From: Streptosporangiaceae bacterium
GTDB taxonomy: Bacteria; Actinomycetota; Actinomycetes; Streptosporangiales; Streptosporangiaceae
DNA: 16,185 nt
Direction of reading: 5' to 3'
Assembly: GCA_030045175.1 (NCBI GenBank)
Contig: JASIBM010000405.1
Location: 1-16,185, forward strand
The position numbers were made by a program, and so were the translations under genes. The notes beneath the pieces were generated by a model. The model saw nothing but the letters and a program-made list of their open reading frames with translations, was not told the DNA's origin and did not search any database. Positions 7,969-14,222 of this stretch are shown here, one piece after another. The stretch's first letter is position 1, and every line of letters begins with the position of its first letter.

Positions 7969-8870
7969 CCGGCCACCCGCACGGTTGTCGTCGCTCCCCA
8001 GATGGCCAGGCTCATGAAGAAGTCAACGATGTTGATCATGACGATGGCGGTGCGGACGGCCCGGCCGACGGCCACGCCCACGCCGGCCGGCCCGCCGCGT
8101 GCCCGGTAGCCGTAGTAGCAATGCACCAAGATCACGATCACGCTGAAGATCATCACCTTCAGGAACGACCAGAGCACGTCCACCGGCGAGAGGAACAGCC
8201 CGAAGTAGTGGTTGTAGGTGCCCGCAGACTGGCCCTCGAAGTCGACGGTGATCAGGCGGGAGCCGAGGTAGGAGCTGATCAGTCCGATCGCGTACAGCGG
8301 CACGACCGCCACCGCGCCGGCCAGGATGCGGGTCGTGACCAGGTAAGGCAGGCTCGGCACCCCCATGCCCTCAAGCGCGTCGACCTCCTCGTTGATCCGC
8401 ATCGACCCGAGCTGCGCCGTGAAGCCCGCCCCCACGGTGGCGGACAGCGCCAGGCCGGCTACCAGCGGGGCGAGCTCACGGGTGTTGAAGTAAGCGGAGA
8501 CGAAGCCGGTGAACGCCGCCGCGCCGATCTGATTCAGCGCCGCGTAGCCTTGCAGCGCCACGACGGTTCCTGTGAACAGCGTCAGGCCTACCATCACGCC
8601 GACGGTGCCGCCGATCAGCGCGAGAGCCCCGCCGCCGAAGCTGACCTCGGCTATCAGCCGCAGCACCTCGCGGGGGTAGCGCCGCAGCGCGCGCGGCGTC
8701 CAGGCCAGCGCGCGGGCATAGAAGGAGAGCTGATCGCCGAGCACGTCGAGCCAGCCGAGCCAGCCGTCGACACCGCGGCCGGCCCTCGCGAGCCAGCCAT
8801 CCGTGGCGTCTTGCTCATCAGGCGCCTTGCCTGTCGTCACCGGGTCGTCCGCCACCGCGCTCATGCTCAT
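7965..8870 (-). CDS. yrbEB: YrbEB, MlaE-family permease of Mce importer
   Basis: The second integral membrane permease (301 residues) of the Mce ABC importer, which pairs with YrbEA in the cytoplasmic membrane. A hydrophilic N-terminal tail of about 45 residues precedes an amphipathic region (YARALAWTPRALRRYP) and several membrane helices between about 75 and 295. The MlaE-family cytoplasmic motif EEVDALEGMG (161-170) is present; in this family that loop is expected to contact the ATPase. Other typical sequence: NTRELAPLVAGLALSATVGA before the motif and GPAGVGVAVGRAVR near the last helix. The frame is open further upstream, inside yrbEA, but the ATG at 8870 gives the ATGA overlap with the yrbEA stop and begins the protein at MSMSAVADD. 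The stop overlaps mceA. Strong assignment. Confidence 0.95.
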   Translation of the reverse strand: MSMSAVADDPVTTGKAPDEQDATDGWLARAGRGVDGWLGWLDVLGDQLSFYARALAWTPRALRRYPREVLRLIAEVSFGGGALALIGGTVGVMVGLTLFTGTVVALQGYAALNQIGAAAFTGFVSAYFNTRELAPLVAGLALSATVGAGFTAQLGSMRINEEVDALEGMGVPSLPYLVTTRILAGAVAVVPLYAIGLISSYLGSRLITVDFEGQSAGTYNHYFGLFLSPVDVLWSFLKVMIFSVIVILVHCYYGYRARGGPAGVGVAVGRAVRTAIVMINIVDFFMSLAIWGATTTVRVAG

Positions 8871-9655
8871 GATCCTTTCGGCGGGACGATCTTCAGGTAG
8901 AACACGGTCATCACCAGGTTGACGAAGAAGAGCAGCAGGAACGCGATGACGACCGACTGGTTGACCGCGTCGCCGACTCCCTTGGGCCCGGGCCTGGGAT
9001 TCAGCCCGCGATGCGCGGCCACCACGCCGGCGATGAATCCGAAGATCAGCGCCTTGATCTCGCTGATGTAAAGGTCGGGAAGCTGCGCGAGCGACGAGAA
9101 GCTGGCGAGGAAAGAACCCGGGGTGCCGTGCTGCAGCTCGACGAAGAAGAAGTAGCCGCCGAGCACGCCGACGACCGACACCAGGCCGTTGAGGAACACC
9201 GCGACGATCGCGGCCGCGAGCACCCTGGGCACGATGAGGCGCTGGATGGGTGAAACGCCCATCACCTCCATCGCGTCGATCTCCTCGCGGATCGTGCGGG
9301 CGCCGATATCCGCGCAGATCGCCGAGCCGCCCGCCCCGGCGATCATCAGCGCCACGATGATGGGGCTGGCCTGCTGGACCACCGCGAGCGTGCTGGCGGC
9401 GCCGGTGAACGACTCCGCGCCGAGCTGCTTGGCCAGCGAGGCCACCTGAAGCGTGATCACCGCGCCGAACGGGATCGACACCAGCATGGATGGCAAGATC
9501 GTGACGCTGGCGATGAACCAGAACTGCTCGATCAGCTCGCGCACCTGGAACGGCCGCTTGAAGGTCAGCCACAGCACGCTGGCCACCAGCGCGAACAGCT
9601 TGCCTGTCTCGCGCAGCGCGCCCGTGCCAGGGATGCGGCTCTGCTGGCTGGTCAC
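8867..9655 (-). CDS. yrbEA: YrbEA, MlaE-family permease of Mce importer
   Basis: The first integral membrane permease (262 residues) of the Mce ABC importer. A short N-terminal part with an amphipathic stretch (KLFALVASVLWLTFKRPF) is followed by hydrophobic helices between about 46 and 255. The MlaE motif EEIDAMEVMGV (124-134) follows IMSAICAD-like sequence (GSAICADIGARTIR), which is the conserved ATPase-contact region. RPGPKGVGDAVNQSVV precedes the last helix, as in other YrbE proteins. The start is a GTG at 9655 that overlaps the mceG stop in GTGA, and the stop overlaps yrbEB in ATGA. The length is typical for YrbEA. It should form a heterodimer with YrbEB that receives lipid from the MCE tunnel. 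Strong assignment. Confidence 0.95.
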   Translation of the reverse strand: MTSQQSRIPGTGALRETGKLFALVASVLWLTFKRPFQVRELIEQFWFIASVTILPSMLVSIPFGAVITLQVASLAKQLGAESFTGAASTLAVVQQASPIIVALMIAGAGGSAICADIGARTIREEIDAMEVMGVSPIQRLIVPRVLAAAIVAVFLNGLVSVVGVLGGYFFFVELQHGTPGSFLASFSSLAQLPDLYISEIKALIFGFIAGVVAAHRGLNPRPGPKGVGDAVNQSVVIAFLLLFFVNLVMTVFYLKIVPPKGS

Positions 9656-10728
9656 GCCCGGCCACCTCCGGGCCGATCCGCCGGCCAGCCGGCAGCGGGG
9701 CCGGCCTGCTCGCCGGCCTGGCGGATGCTGGTCAGGGCGAGCTCGCGGTCGTCGTCCGGCAGGTTGGCGATGATGGCCTGCCGCGCGCTGTCCGGCAGGG
9801 CAGGCAGCTCGCTGATCACGCGGGCCATTCGCCGGCGCACGGCTAGGCGCTCGGGCATTCCCGCACTCGGCACGAGCTGCGGAACAAGCGCGGGCAGCCG
9901 TTCCGCTTCCCGGTTCTCGCCGTTTTGCGCCTCGGCCGCCTGCTCGAGGAGCAAGGTGGCCTCATCCTTCTCCTCGGACATGCCGATCGGGCCGGCCCGG
10001 CGCCCGTTGACGAACTGCGTGATGACCGGGTGCTCGCTGGTGAGCAGCATCTCGCGAGGGCCGAACATGACGAGGCTGCCGCGGAACAGCATCCCGATGT
10101 TGTCCGGCACGGTGCGAGCGATCTGGATGTCATGCGTGACTATCAAGATGGTGGCGTCGATCTCGGCGTTCAGGTCGATGAGAAGCTGGGACAGGTAAGC
10201 GGTCCGCACCGGGTCAAGGCCGGAGTCCGGCTCGTCGCACAAGATGATCTGCGGGTCGAGCACCAGCGCACGCGCGAGGCCCGCCCGCTTGCGCATCCCG
10301 CCCGATATCTCGCCAGGGTACTTGTGGCTCTCCCCGGCGAGCCCGGCCATGTCCATCTTCTCGAGCACGATGCGGCGGACCTCGGACTCATGCAGCCTCG
10401 TATGCTCGCGCAGCGGGAACGCGATGTTGTCATACAGGTTGAGCGAGCCGAACAGCGCGCCGTCCTGGAACATCACGCCGAAAAGCTTGCGCGCCTTGTA
10501 CAGCTCGCGCTCCGAGCAGGACACGGTGTCGATGCCGTCGACCAGGACGCGCCCGCTGTCCGGCCGGACCAGGCCCACCAGTGACTTGAGGAACACGGTC
10601 TTGCCCGTGCCGGACGGGCCGAGCATGACGCTTACCTCACCGGCCGGCAGGCGCAGGGAGACGTCGCGCCATACCACGTGCTTGCCGAACGACTTGGTCA
10701 GCCCTTCGACGACGACCTCGATGCCCAT
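9652..10728 (-). CDS. mceG: MceG/Mkl ABC ATPase energising the Mce importer
   Basis: A 358-residue cytoplasmic ABC ATPase of the MlaF/Mkl group. Walker A is GPSGTGKT (37-44), the Q-loop glutamine is Q88 in VMFQDGALF, the signature is ISGGMRKR (141-148), Walker B is IILCDEP (161-167) with catalytic Glu166, the D-loop is SGLDP (169-173) and the switch histidine is His199. All nucleotide-binding residues are present, so it should be active. The C-terminal region (about 245-358) is charged, with an ELPALPDSARQAI helix segment; extended C-termini are known in Mkl proteins. The ATG has a GGGGAGA ribosome site at 10733-10739 which overlaps the foot of a palindrome. It is the first gene of the mce operon and overlaps yrbEA in GTGA. 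In M. tuberculosis the ATPase is encoded away from the mce loci, so here it may serve this operon specifically. Confidence 0.95.
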   Translation of the reverse strand: MGIEVVVEGLTKSFGKHVVWRDVSLRLPAGEVSVMLGPSGTGKTVFLKSLVGLVRPDSGRVLVDGIDTVSCSERELYKARKLFGVMFQDGALFGSLNLYDNIAFPLREHTRLHESEVRRIVLEKMDMAGLAGESHKYPGEISGGMRKRAGLARALVLDPQIILCDEPDSGLDPVRTAYLSQLLIDLNAEIDATILIVTHDIQIARTVPDNIGMLFRGSLVMFGPREMLLTSEHPVITQFVNGRRAGPIGMSEEKDEATLLLEQAAEAQNGENREAERLPALVPQLVPSAGMPERLAVRRRMARVISELPALPDSARQAIIANLPDDDRELALTSIRQAGEQAGPAAGWPADRPGGGRA

Positions 10729-10737
10729 CTCATCTCC

Positions 10738-10757
10738 CCGGTCGGCGCGCCGACCGG
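10738..10757. promoter_or_regulatory. 20-bp perfect palindrome in front of mceG
   Basis: A 20-bp uninterrupted perfect palindrome (half site CCGGTCGGCG). Its mceG-proximal end overlaps the first two bases of the ribosome binding site, and it lies 43 nt downstream of the preceding gene's stop. As RNA it could fold into a hairpin of up to about 8 bp with a small loop; as DNA it could be an operator. No T-run follows, so it is not a classical terminator. The role is undecided: operator, weak terminator or translation-modulating hairpin. Confidence 0.5.
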
Positions 10758-10800
10758 CTCAAGATAGCGCCAAACCAGGCACAAGTGTCCAGACCCGGGA

Positions 10801-11451
10801 TCATCGCTTGATCTTCGCCTTGCCGAGGGTCAGCGTGATCGAGTTGCCCGGACCCGGGATGGTCGCGTTGATCAGCGGGGTTGCCAGCCCGCAGCCAGCG
10901 AAGTCGCCGATCGTGTAGGTGCCGGCCAGGTTCCCGCCGTCGAGGACGTTGAACTTGGGCTGGCTCGCCACCTGCACCACGACCGGCGAGGACGTCTCGC
11001 AGGCAGTTCCGACCGGCACGCCGATTCCGGCGGCCGACAAGCTCACGATCCTGAGCGTGATCTTCGATGTGGTCTGGACCGCGCCGGTGTCCAGGTTCAG
11101 CTTGCCCGTGGTCGGGCCGTCGTCGATGAACTGAGTGGTCGCGGTCACCGGGATGAGGTCAAGCTCGCTGAACGAGCCAGTCGCGTCGGGCAGGGACAAT
11201 TGCGCGGTCAGCTTGCCTGTCTTGGCGTTCAGGACCGACGTCAGCTCCCCCGGGCCGAGCGCCAGCGTGAAATCCGGGCCGTTGAGGTAGGTGCTCCCGG
11301 TTACCTTGTAGGTCGCGTGCACCAAGGTGGCAGCCGATGCCGTTCCCGATGAGACGGCGATCACGGCGACCGCGAGCGACCCGACGACCCCGGCCATCAT
11401 TGTCCGCCTAAATGGCCGAGATCCTCCTCGCACTGAATTCCCAAGCGACAC
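10801..11451 (-). CDS. Secreted beta-rich protein, single copy of the domain shared with its upstream neighbour
   Basis: A 216-residue exported protein of unknown function. The GTG at 11451 is chosen because a full AAGGAGG lies 6 nt before it. RPFRR precedes a hydrophobic core, with likely cleavage after SGTASA (residue 40). The mature part has strand-like alternation: LGPGELTSVLNAKTGKL, then LIPVTATTQF, TTSKITLRIVSLSAAGI, and a Cys151/Cys187 pair. The end NLAGTYTIGDFAGCG...PLINATIPGPGN matches the end of the 474-residue neighbour (PLTGRLTIPPFVECG...PLLTGSISGPGN), so they share a domain. I recall this pattern from actinobacterial secreted proteins but cannot name a function. The stop lies 72 nt before mceG, so transcription may run into the mce operon. 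Confidence 0.85.
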   Translation of the reverse strand: MSLGNSVRGGSRPFRRTMMAGVVGSLAVAVIAVSSGTASAATLVHATYKVTGSTYLNGPDFTLALGPGELTSVLNAKTGKLTAQLSLPDATGSFSELDLIPVTATTQFIDDGPTTGKLNLDTGAVQTTSKITLRIVSLSAAGIGVPVGTACETSSPVVVQVASQPKFNVLDGGNLAGTYTIGDFAGCGLATPLINATIPGPGNSITLTLGKAKIKR

Positions 11452-11457
11452 GTGGCG

Positions 11458-11464
11458 CCTCCTT
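11458..11464 (-). promoter_or_regulatory. Strong ribosome binding site for a GTG start
   Basis: On the minus strand it reads AAGGAGG, complementary to the 16S tail over seven bases, 6 nt before the GTG at 11451. It decides for this GTG over an inner GTG (11433) and the inner ATGs near 11400, which lack such spacing. Confidence 0.7.
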
Positions 11465-11483
11465 CCGGATCATGCGAGTTCTG

Positions 11484-12908
11484 TCAATGGCGGGCACGCG
11501 GCACGGGCGGGGGGCATACCCAGTTCGCTGGCTGCGATGGCCCGCACAGCTTTCCCTGGGTCATTTTCACGAAATTGCCCGGACCTGAGATCGAGCCAGT
11601 CAGGAGCGGGTCTAGGTTCTCGCCCACCCCGCACTCCACGAAGGGCGGGATCGTGAGCCTCCCGGTCAGCGGGCCGCCGGTGGGCACCGTGTAGCCCTTC
11701 GGCGGGATCGTGTTGTCGCCCCTGCCGGTCAGCGTGAGCGGCACCGAGCTGGCCGGCCTGCACCGCGGTCCGATGTCAAGCGGCACCCCGTTGACCAGGA
11801 CGTCGGAGATGGCAATCGATATCTTCGTGGTGGCCCGGACGAGGATCGGGTACGGAGGCGCCGCGATGCCAGAGACGGAGACGATCTTGATGGGCGCGAG
11901 CTCGGTAATGTGGAGCGTCGCGGTGACCGGAATGAACCTGAAGGCGAGGAAGGTCGCCCGGACCGGCGGAAGCTCATGCAGGCCGTGATAATAAAGCTCC
12001 GCCGTGGAATATTCGATCAGCTCGTGCTTGCGGTGCTCGATCACGTGGCGCTCGGCGAAGTCCAGGTTCACCAGCGCGGGCCGGGCCGACGGGCTGGACT
12101 GTAGCAGCGCCGCGCCGTAAAGCTTCGCCACGTCCGAGTAGCCCGTGATGTAGCCGCACGTGGGTACCCCGGTCCCCTTCACCTTGATTTCCGCGCAGCC
12201 CTTCGGAGCCCGTACCCCACTGCCTGGCGGCGGGCTCAACGGGCTCGACGGGGTCGCAGACGGAGTCGCCGACGCGCTCGGCGTGGGGCTTGCGCTAATG
12301 ACCTGGACCACGGCCAGCGTCGCGGGGGCCGCGGTCATCATGGTGCAGCTGACGTGCACGGTGGCCGGATCGGTTGCGGAGCCATCCGACCGGACGGGGG
12401 ACAGCGCCAGAGCGAGGCTCCCGGCCGTGAAGGTGAGCGTGCCAGGGCTGCCTACCGTCACCGGGGGCGCCGTTCCCGATGTGGCTAGCGTCAGGTTGCC
12501 TGTCGCCGGGATGGCGCGGGCGCTGGCCGCCTGGGCGGTCCATTGCACCGGGACCGCCTGGCCTGCGGAAGCCTCGATCACCGTCAGCGCTTGCGACCCG
12601 CTGACGGTGACGCCGCCGAGCTTGCTCAGGTCCGCGACGGCCGCGTGCGGAAGCCGCGCCGTGATCGCGACGCTGGCCGGGTCCACCTGCTGGCCAGCCA
12701 CGACGGTCGGGGGGACAGTGGCCGTGACGGTGACGCCGACGTGGTAGCCGCCGGAGGGGAACCGGCAGGCGTATGTCAGGCCCACCCGAACGGGCACAGT
12801 CGCGCTCACCGCGGGATGTCCGATGGCCACGCCCGCCGTTCCCGCCAGCAGGCCGCCCGCGAGCACCAGGCCACCTGCGACAGCGGCCACCCGGACTCCA
12901 CCGGACAC
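11484..12908 (-). CDS. Secreted two-domain protein with DUF6801-like N-terminal domain
   Basis: A 474-residue exported protein of unknown function. The signal segment is hydrophobic (residues about 5-30) with possible cleavage after HPAVSA (36). Residues about 44-205 resemble DUF6801: LTYACRFPSGG, ITARLPHAAVADLSKLGGV, GTLTFTAGSLALALSP, TDPATVHVSC, with Cys48 and Cys188 probably paired. Residues about 207-232 are a Pro/Ser linker. Residues about 238-455 contain the domain also seen in the 216-residue neighbour, with a long insertion around residues 284-316 (His/Glu-rich). Cys383 and Cys426 align with Cys151 and Cys187 of the neighbour. The frame is open to an ATG at 12977, but that ATG and the one at 12959 lie inside a perfect hairpin and lack ribosome sites, so the GTG at 12908 with GAGG 5 nt upstream is preferred. 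Only 32 nt separate it from the next gene. Confidence 0.8.
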   Translation of the reverse strand: MSGGVRVAAVAGGLVLAGGLLAGTAGVAIGHPAVSATVPVRVGLTYACRFPSGGYHVGVTVTATVPPTVVAGQQVDPASVAITARLPHAAVADLSKLGGVTVSGSQALTVIEASAGQAVPVQWTAQAASARAIPATGNLTLATSGTAPPVTVGSPGTLTFTAGSLALALSPVRSDGSATDPATVHVSCTMMTAAPATLAVVQVISASPTPSASATPSATPSSPLSPPPGSGVRAPKGCAEIKVKGTGVPTCGYITGYSDVAKLYGAALLQSSPSARPALVNLDFAERHVIEHRKHELIEYSTAELYYHGLHELPPVRATFLAFRFIPVTATLHITELAPIKIVSVSGIAAPPYPILVRATTKISIAISDVLVNGVPLDIGPRCRPASSVPLTLTGRGDNTIPPKGYTVPTGGPLTGRLTIPPFVECGVGENLDPLLTGSISGPGNFVKMTQGKLCGPSQPANWVCPPPVPRARH

Positions 12909-12913
12909 GTGGA

Positions 12914-12917
12914 CCTC
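12914..12917 (-). promoter_or_regulatory. Ribosome binding site supporting the GTG start at 12908
   Basis: On the minus strand it reads GAGG, 5 nt before the GTG at 12908. It is short but properly placed, and the upstream ATG alternatives have nothing comparable. Confidence 0.4.
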
Positions 12918-12943
12918 GCTTTCTCTTGGCGCGGCGGCCCCAG

Positions 12944-12981
12944 GTGAATGGCCAGGCATAAGGTCATGCCTGGCCATTCAC
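12944..12981 (-). terminator. Perfect 16-bp hairpin, probable terminator between secreted-protein genes
   Basis: The arms 12944-12959 and 12966-12981 are exact reverse complements over 16 bp, separated by a 6-nt loop. The hairpin starts 26 nt after the stop of the gene ending at 13008. No U-run follows, as is common for terminators in GC-rich actinobacteria. It could alternatively protect the 3' end of the upstream mRNA or act as a dyad operator for the downstream gene. Confidence 0.5.
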
Positions 12982-13007
12982 GGTGGCTAGCCCAGGCTTG
13001 CCCTCGG

Positions 13008-13667
13008 TCAGCTCGACTTGATGACGACCTTGCGGCTGGACGTGTAGGTGCTGACGAAGGTCGGGTGATCACCGTCGTTGACCAGGCTGGCGCAGCCGAC
13101 CACGTTCGAGACCGTCAGCTGCGCGGTCTCGAGTGGCTTGGCGGGGAGCTTGCCCGTGGTCGTCATGACCAGCTCGTGCTTGCTGTTGGAGTAGTAGCCG
13201 GGCGATGCGCCGGTGACCGTGAACGAGCAGCCCGTCATGCTCACGGCCACGTTGGTGCCGGCGATTATCCCGTCGGTATCGCCGGACTTCGTGGTCTTGG
13301 AGTCGACCGAGAGCGTGTAAGGGAGCGAGGTGAGCACGGTCGTCACCTTGCCGAGCGGTCCCGAGCAGTTGCTGAAGGCCAGCTTGGCCACGGTGCCCAC
13401 CTGGACGGGCGCGGCGCCGGAGTAGCTGCCGTTGGCGATCTTGCCCGATCCTTGTGAGGCGTGCGTCGACTTGTGGTTCGTACAGGTGACGCTGACGCCG
13501 TGGTCGGTCAGCACGGTCTTGGAGGCGGTCGCCGTGAACGAACCGCCGCTGGTTACCTTGACGGTCAGTGACGTCGCCGCGCTGGCGGGCACGGCGCCCA
13601 GGCCAAGCACAGCGACTGCGGCGGCGGCGGCGAACACGAGGTTGCCTGCGCGTCTCCCTCTGATCAT
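13008..13667 (-). CDS. Small secreted beta-rich actinobacterial protein, function unknown
   Basis: A 219-residue exported protein. The ATG at 13667 has AAGGAG 6 nt upstream, although the frame stays open farther up. The signal peptide is MIRGRR plus an Ala/Val-rich core, with cleavage expected after VPASA (residue 30). The mature protein is Thr/Ser/Val/Gly-rich with strand-like alternation and four cysteines (62, 101, 147, 192) that could form two disulfides. Recognisable stretches are VTSGGSFTATASKTVLTD, VTCTN, LAFSNCSGPLGKVTTV, VSMTGCSFTVTG and VGCASLVNDGD. The pattern is familiar from secreted proteins of Streptomyces and relatives whose function I do not know. The gene is followed by a strong hairpin, so it may be its own transcription unit. 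Its promoter should lie in the AT-richer stretch upstream. Confidence 0.85.
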   Translation of the reverse strand: MIRGRRAGNLVFAAAAAVAVLGLGAVPASAATSLTVKVTSGGSFTATASKTVLTDHGVSVTCTNHKSTHASQGSGKIANGSYSGAAPVQVGTVAKLAFSNCSGPLGKVTTVLTSLPYTLSVDSKTTKSGDTDGIIAGTNVAVSMTGCSFTVTGASPGYYSNSKHELVMTTTGKLPAKPLETAQLTVSNVVGCASLVNDGDHPTFVSTYTSSRKVVIKSS

Positions 13668-13673
13668 GGCTCT

Positions 13674-13679
13674 CTCCTT
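13674..13679 (-). promoter_or_regulatory. Ribosome binding site deciding the start at 13667
   Basis: On the minus strand it reads AAGGAG, 6 nt before the ATG at 13667, directly upstream of a classical signal peptide. It rules out the longer open frame that extends to 13901. Confidence 0.7.
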
Positions 13680-13692
13680 GATCGGATTCGGC

Positions 13693-13710
13693 TGATATCT
13701 AGGTATATCA
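13693..13710. promoter_or_regulatory. Inverted repeat TGATAT-N6-ATATCA
   Basis: Perfect 6-bp arms with a 6-bp spacer, 26-43 bp upstream of the ATG at 13667, in an AT-rich patch. The position suits an operator near the transcription start or a -10 region of the secreted-protein gene. No matching -35 box could be placed confidently. Confidence 0.35.
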
Positions 13711-13729
13711 AGCTGTTGATCCCGCTCTG

Positions 13730-13744
13730 CGCTGCTTCGCAGCG
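13730..13744. promoter_or_regulatory. Small hairpin, 6-bp stem with 3-nt loop
   Basis: CGCTGC and GCAGCG flank a three-base loop. It lies between the two other inverted-repeat sites upstream of the secreted-protein gene and could be part of its leader or of the operator region. Short stems like this arise easily in GC-rich DNA, so confidence is low. Confidence 0.25.
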
Positions 13745-13746
13745 TG

Positions 13747-13777
13747 GTTACTGACGGGTACGTTACGGTCAAGTAAC
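13747..13777. promoter_or_regulatory. Two adjacent TAC-N6-GTA operator-like sites
   Basis: Site one is GTTAC-N6-GTA (13747-13760) and site two is the perfect GTTAC-N6-GTAAC (13762-13777). Both have the same 6-bp spacer and their centres are 15 bp apart. Dyads of this size are typical of TetR-type repressors, several of which control lipid genes in actinobacteria. The site is 80-110 bp upstream of the leftward secreted-protein gene. Assignment to a regulator family is inference. Confidence 0.4.
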
Positions 13778-14071
13778 ATCCCATGCAAGGAGTGAAAAGC
13801 CTTGAAGCGGATAACAGCCGCAAAATCTTGATGTTGATTATCATGGGATCACAACTTCCCCGGCTGAATCTTGTCACGAAGTGCGCATCGACGGGAACCA
13901 CCGCTGGTGACAGCCAGGAGCTGCGCCAGCTTCCCGTTGGCTGGTCAAGTTAGGCGGTTCGCGGGTGTCATGCCCGGCGCAGGCGGCGCGGGGCGGCGCA
14001 GGCAGAGCGGGCGGCGCCGACGGCGCGGGCGGAGTCCACTGCACTGACCTTTCTTCGTTGCCCGACATGGC

Positions 14072-14177
14072 TGTGCGTCTGTCGCTCTCTGTGCGCCTGT
14101 CGCTCTCTGTGCTCCTGTCGCTCTCTGTGCGTCTCTCGCTCTCTGTGCGCCTGTCGCTCTCTGTGCGTCTGCGCGTC
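14072..14177. repeat. 18-bp tandem repeat, five copies plus a partial sixth
   Basis: Units start at 14072, 14090, 14108, 14126 and 14144, with a truncated copy from 14162. The consensus is TGTGCGTCTGTCGCTCTC with one or two changes per copy. It lies upstream of the winged-helix gene's likely start. Read through in frame it would give RLSLSV repeats, which do not belong to the family, so it is treated as non-coding. Confidence 0.85.
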
Positions 14178-14222
14178 GGGCGATGGCGCCGATTGTCAGT
14201 GGCGGCGGTTACGCTCACCTTT

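Larger units (their letters stand above)
13668..14222. other. Divergent intergenic region, about 555 bp
   Basis: No convincing gene is seen. The half near 13690-13870 is clearly richer in A/T than the rest of the window and contains inverted repeats, so promoters for the leftward secreted-protein gene are expected there. From about 13970 to 14040 the sequence is a low-complexity GGC/GCG-rich stretch, followed by an 18-bp tandem repeat at 14072-14177. Open frames on both strands through the repeat (for example a possible ATG at 14067 on the plus strand) have repetitive peptides and no ribosome sites. Confidence 0.6.

Noticed and set aside
7956..8900. A 314-codon plus-strand open frame opposite yrbEB
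   Set aside because: Its composition (His/Arg/Asp/Gln-rich) is that of a shadow frame, and the minus strand encodes a full MlaE-family permease.
10758..10800. Possible promoter for mceG on the minus strand (TGGACA and TATCTT)
   Set aside because: The spacing is 19 bp and the -10 matches only four of six positions, so it is too weak to list as a promoter.
13668..13901. Extension of the 219-residue secreted protein to a start at 13901
   Set aside because: The ATG at 13667 has AAGGAG at 6 nt and begins a classical signal peptide; the extension covers the AT-rich inverted-repeat region and would bury the signal.
14072..14177. CRISPR array
   Set aside because: The 18-bp units are directly adjacent without unique spacers, so it is a simple tandem repeat.
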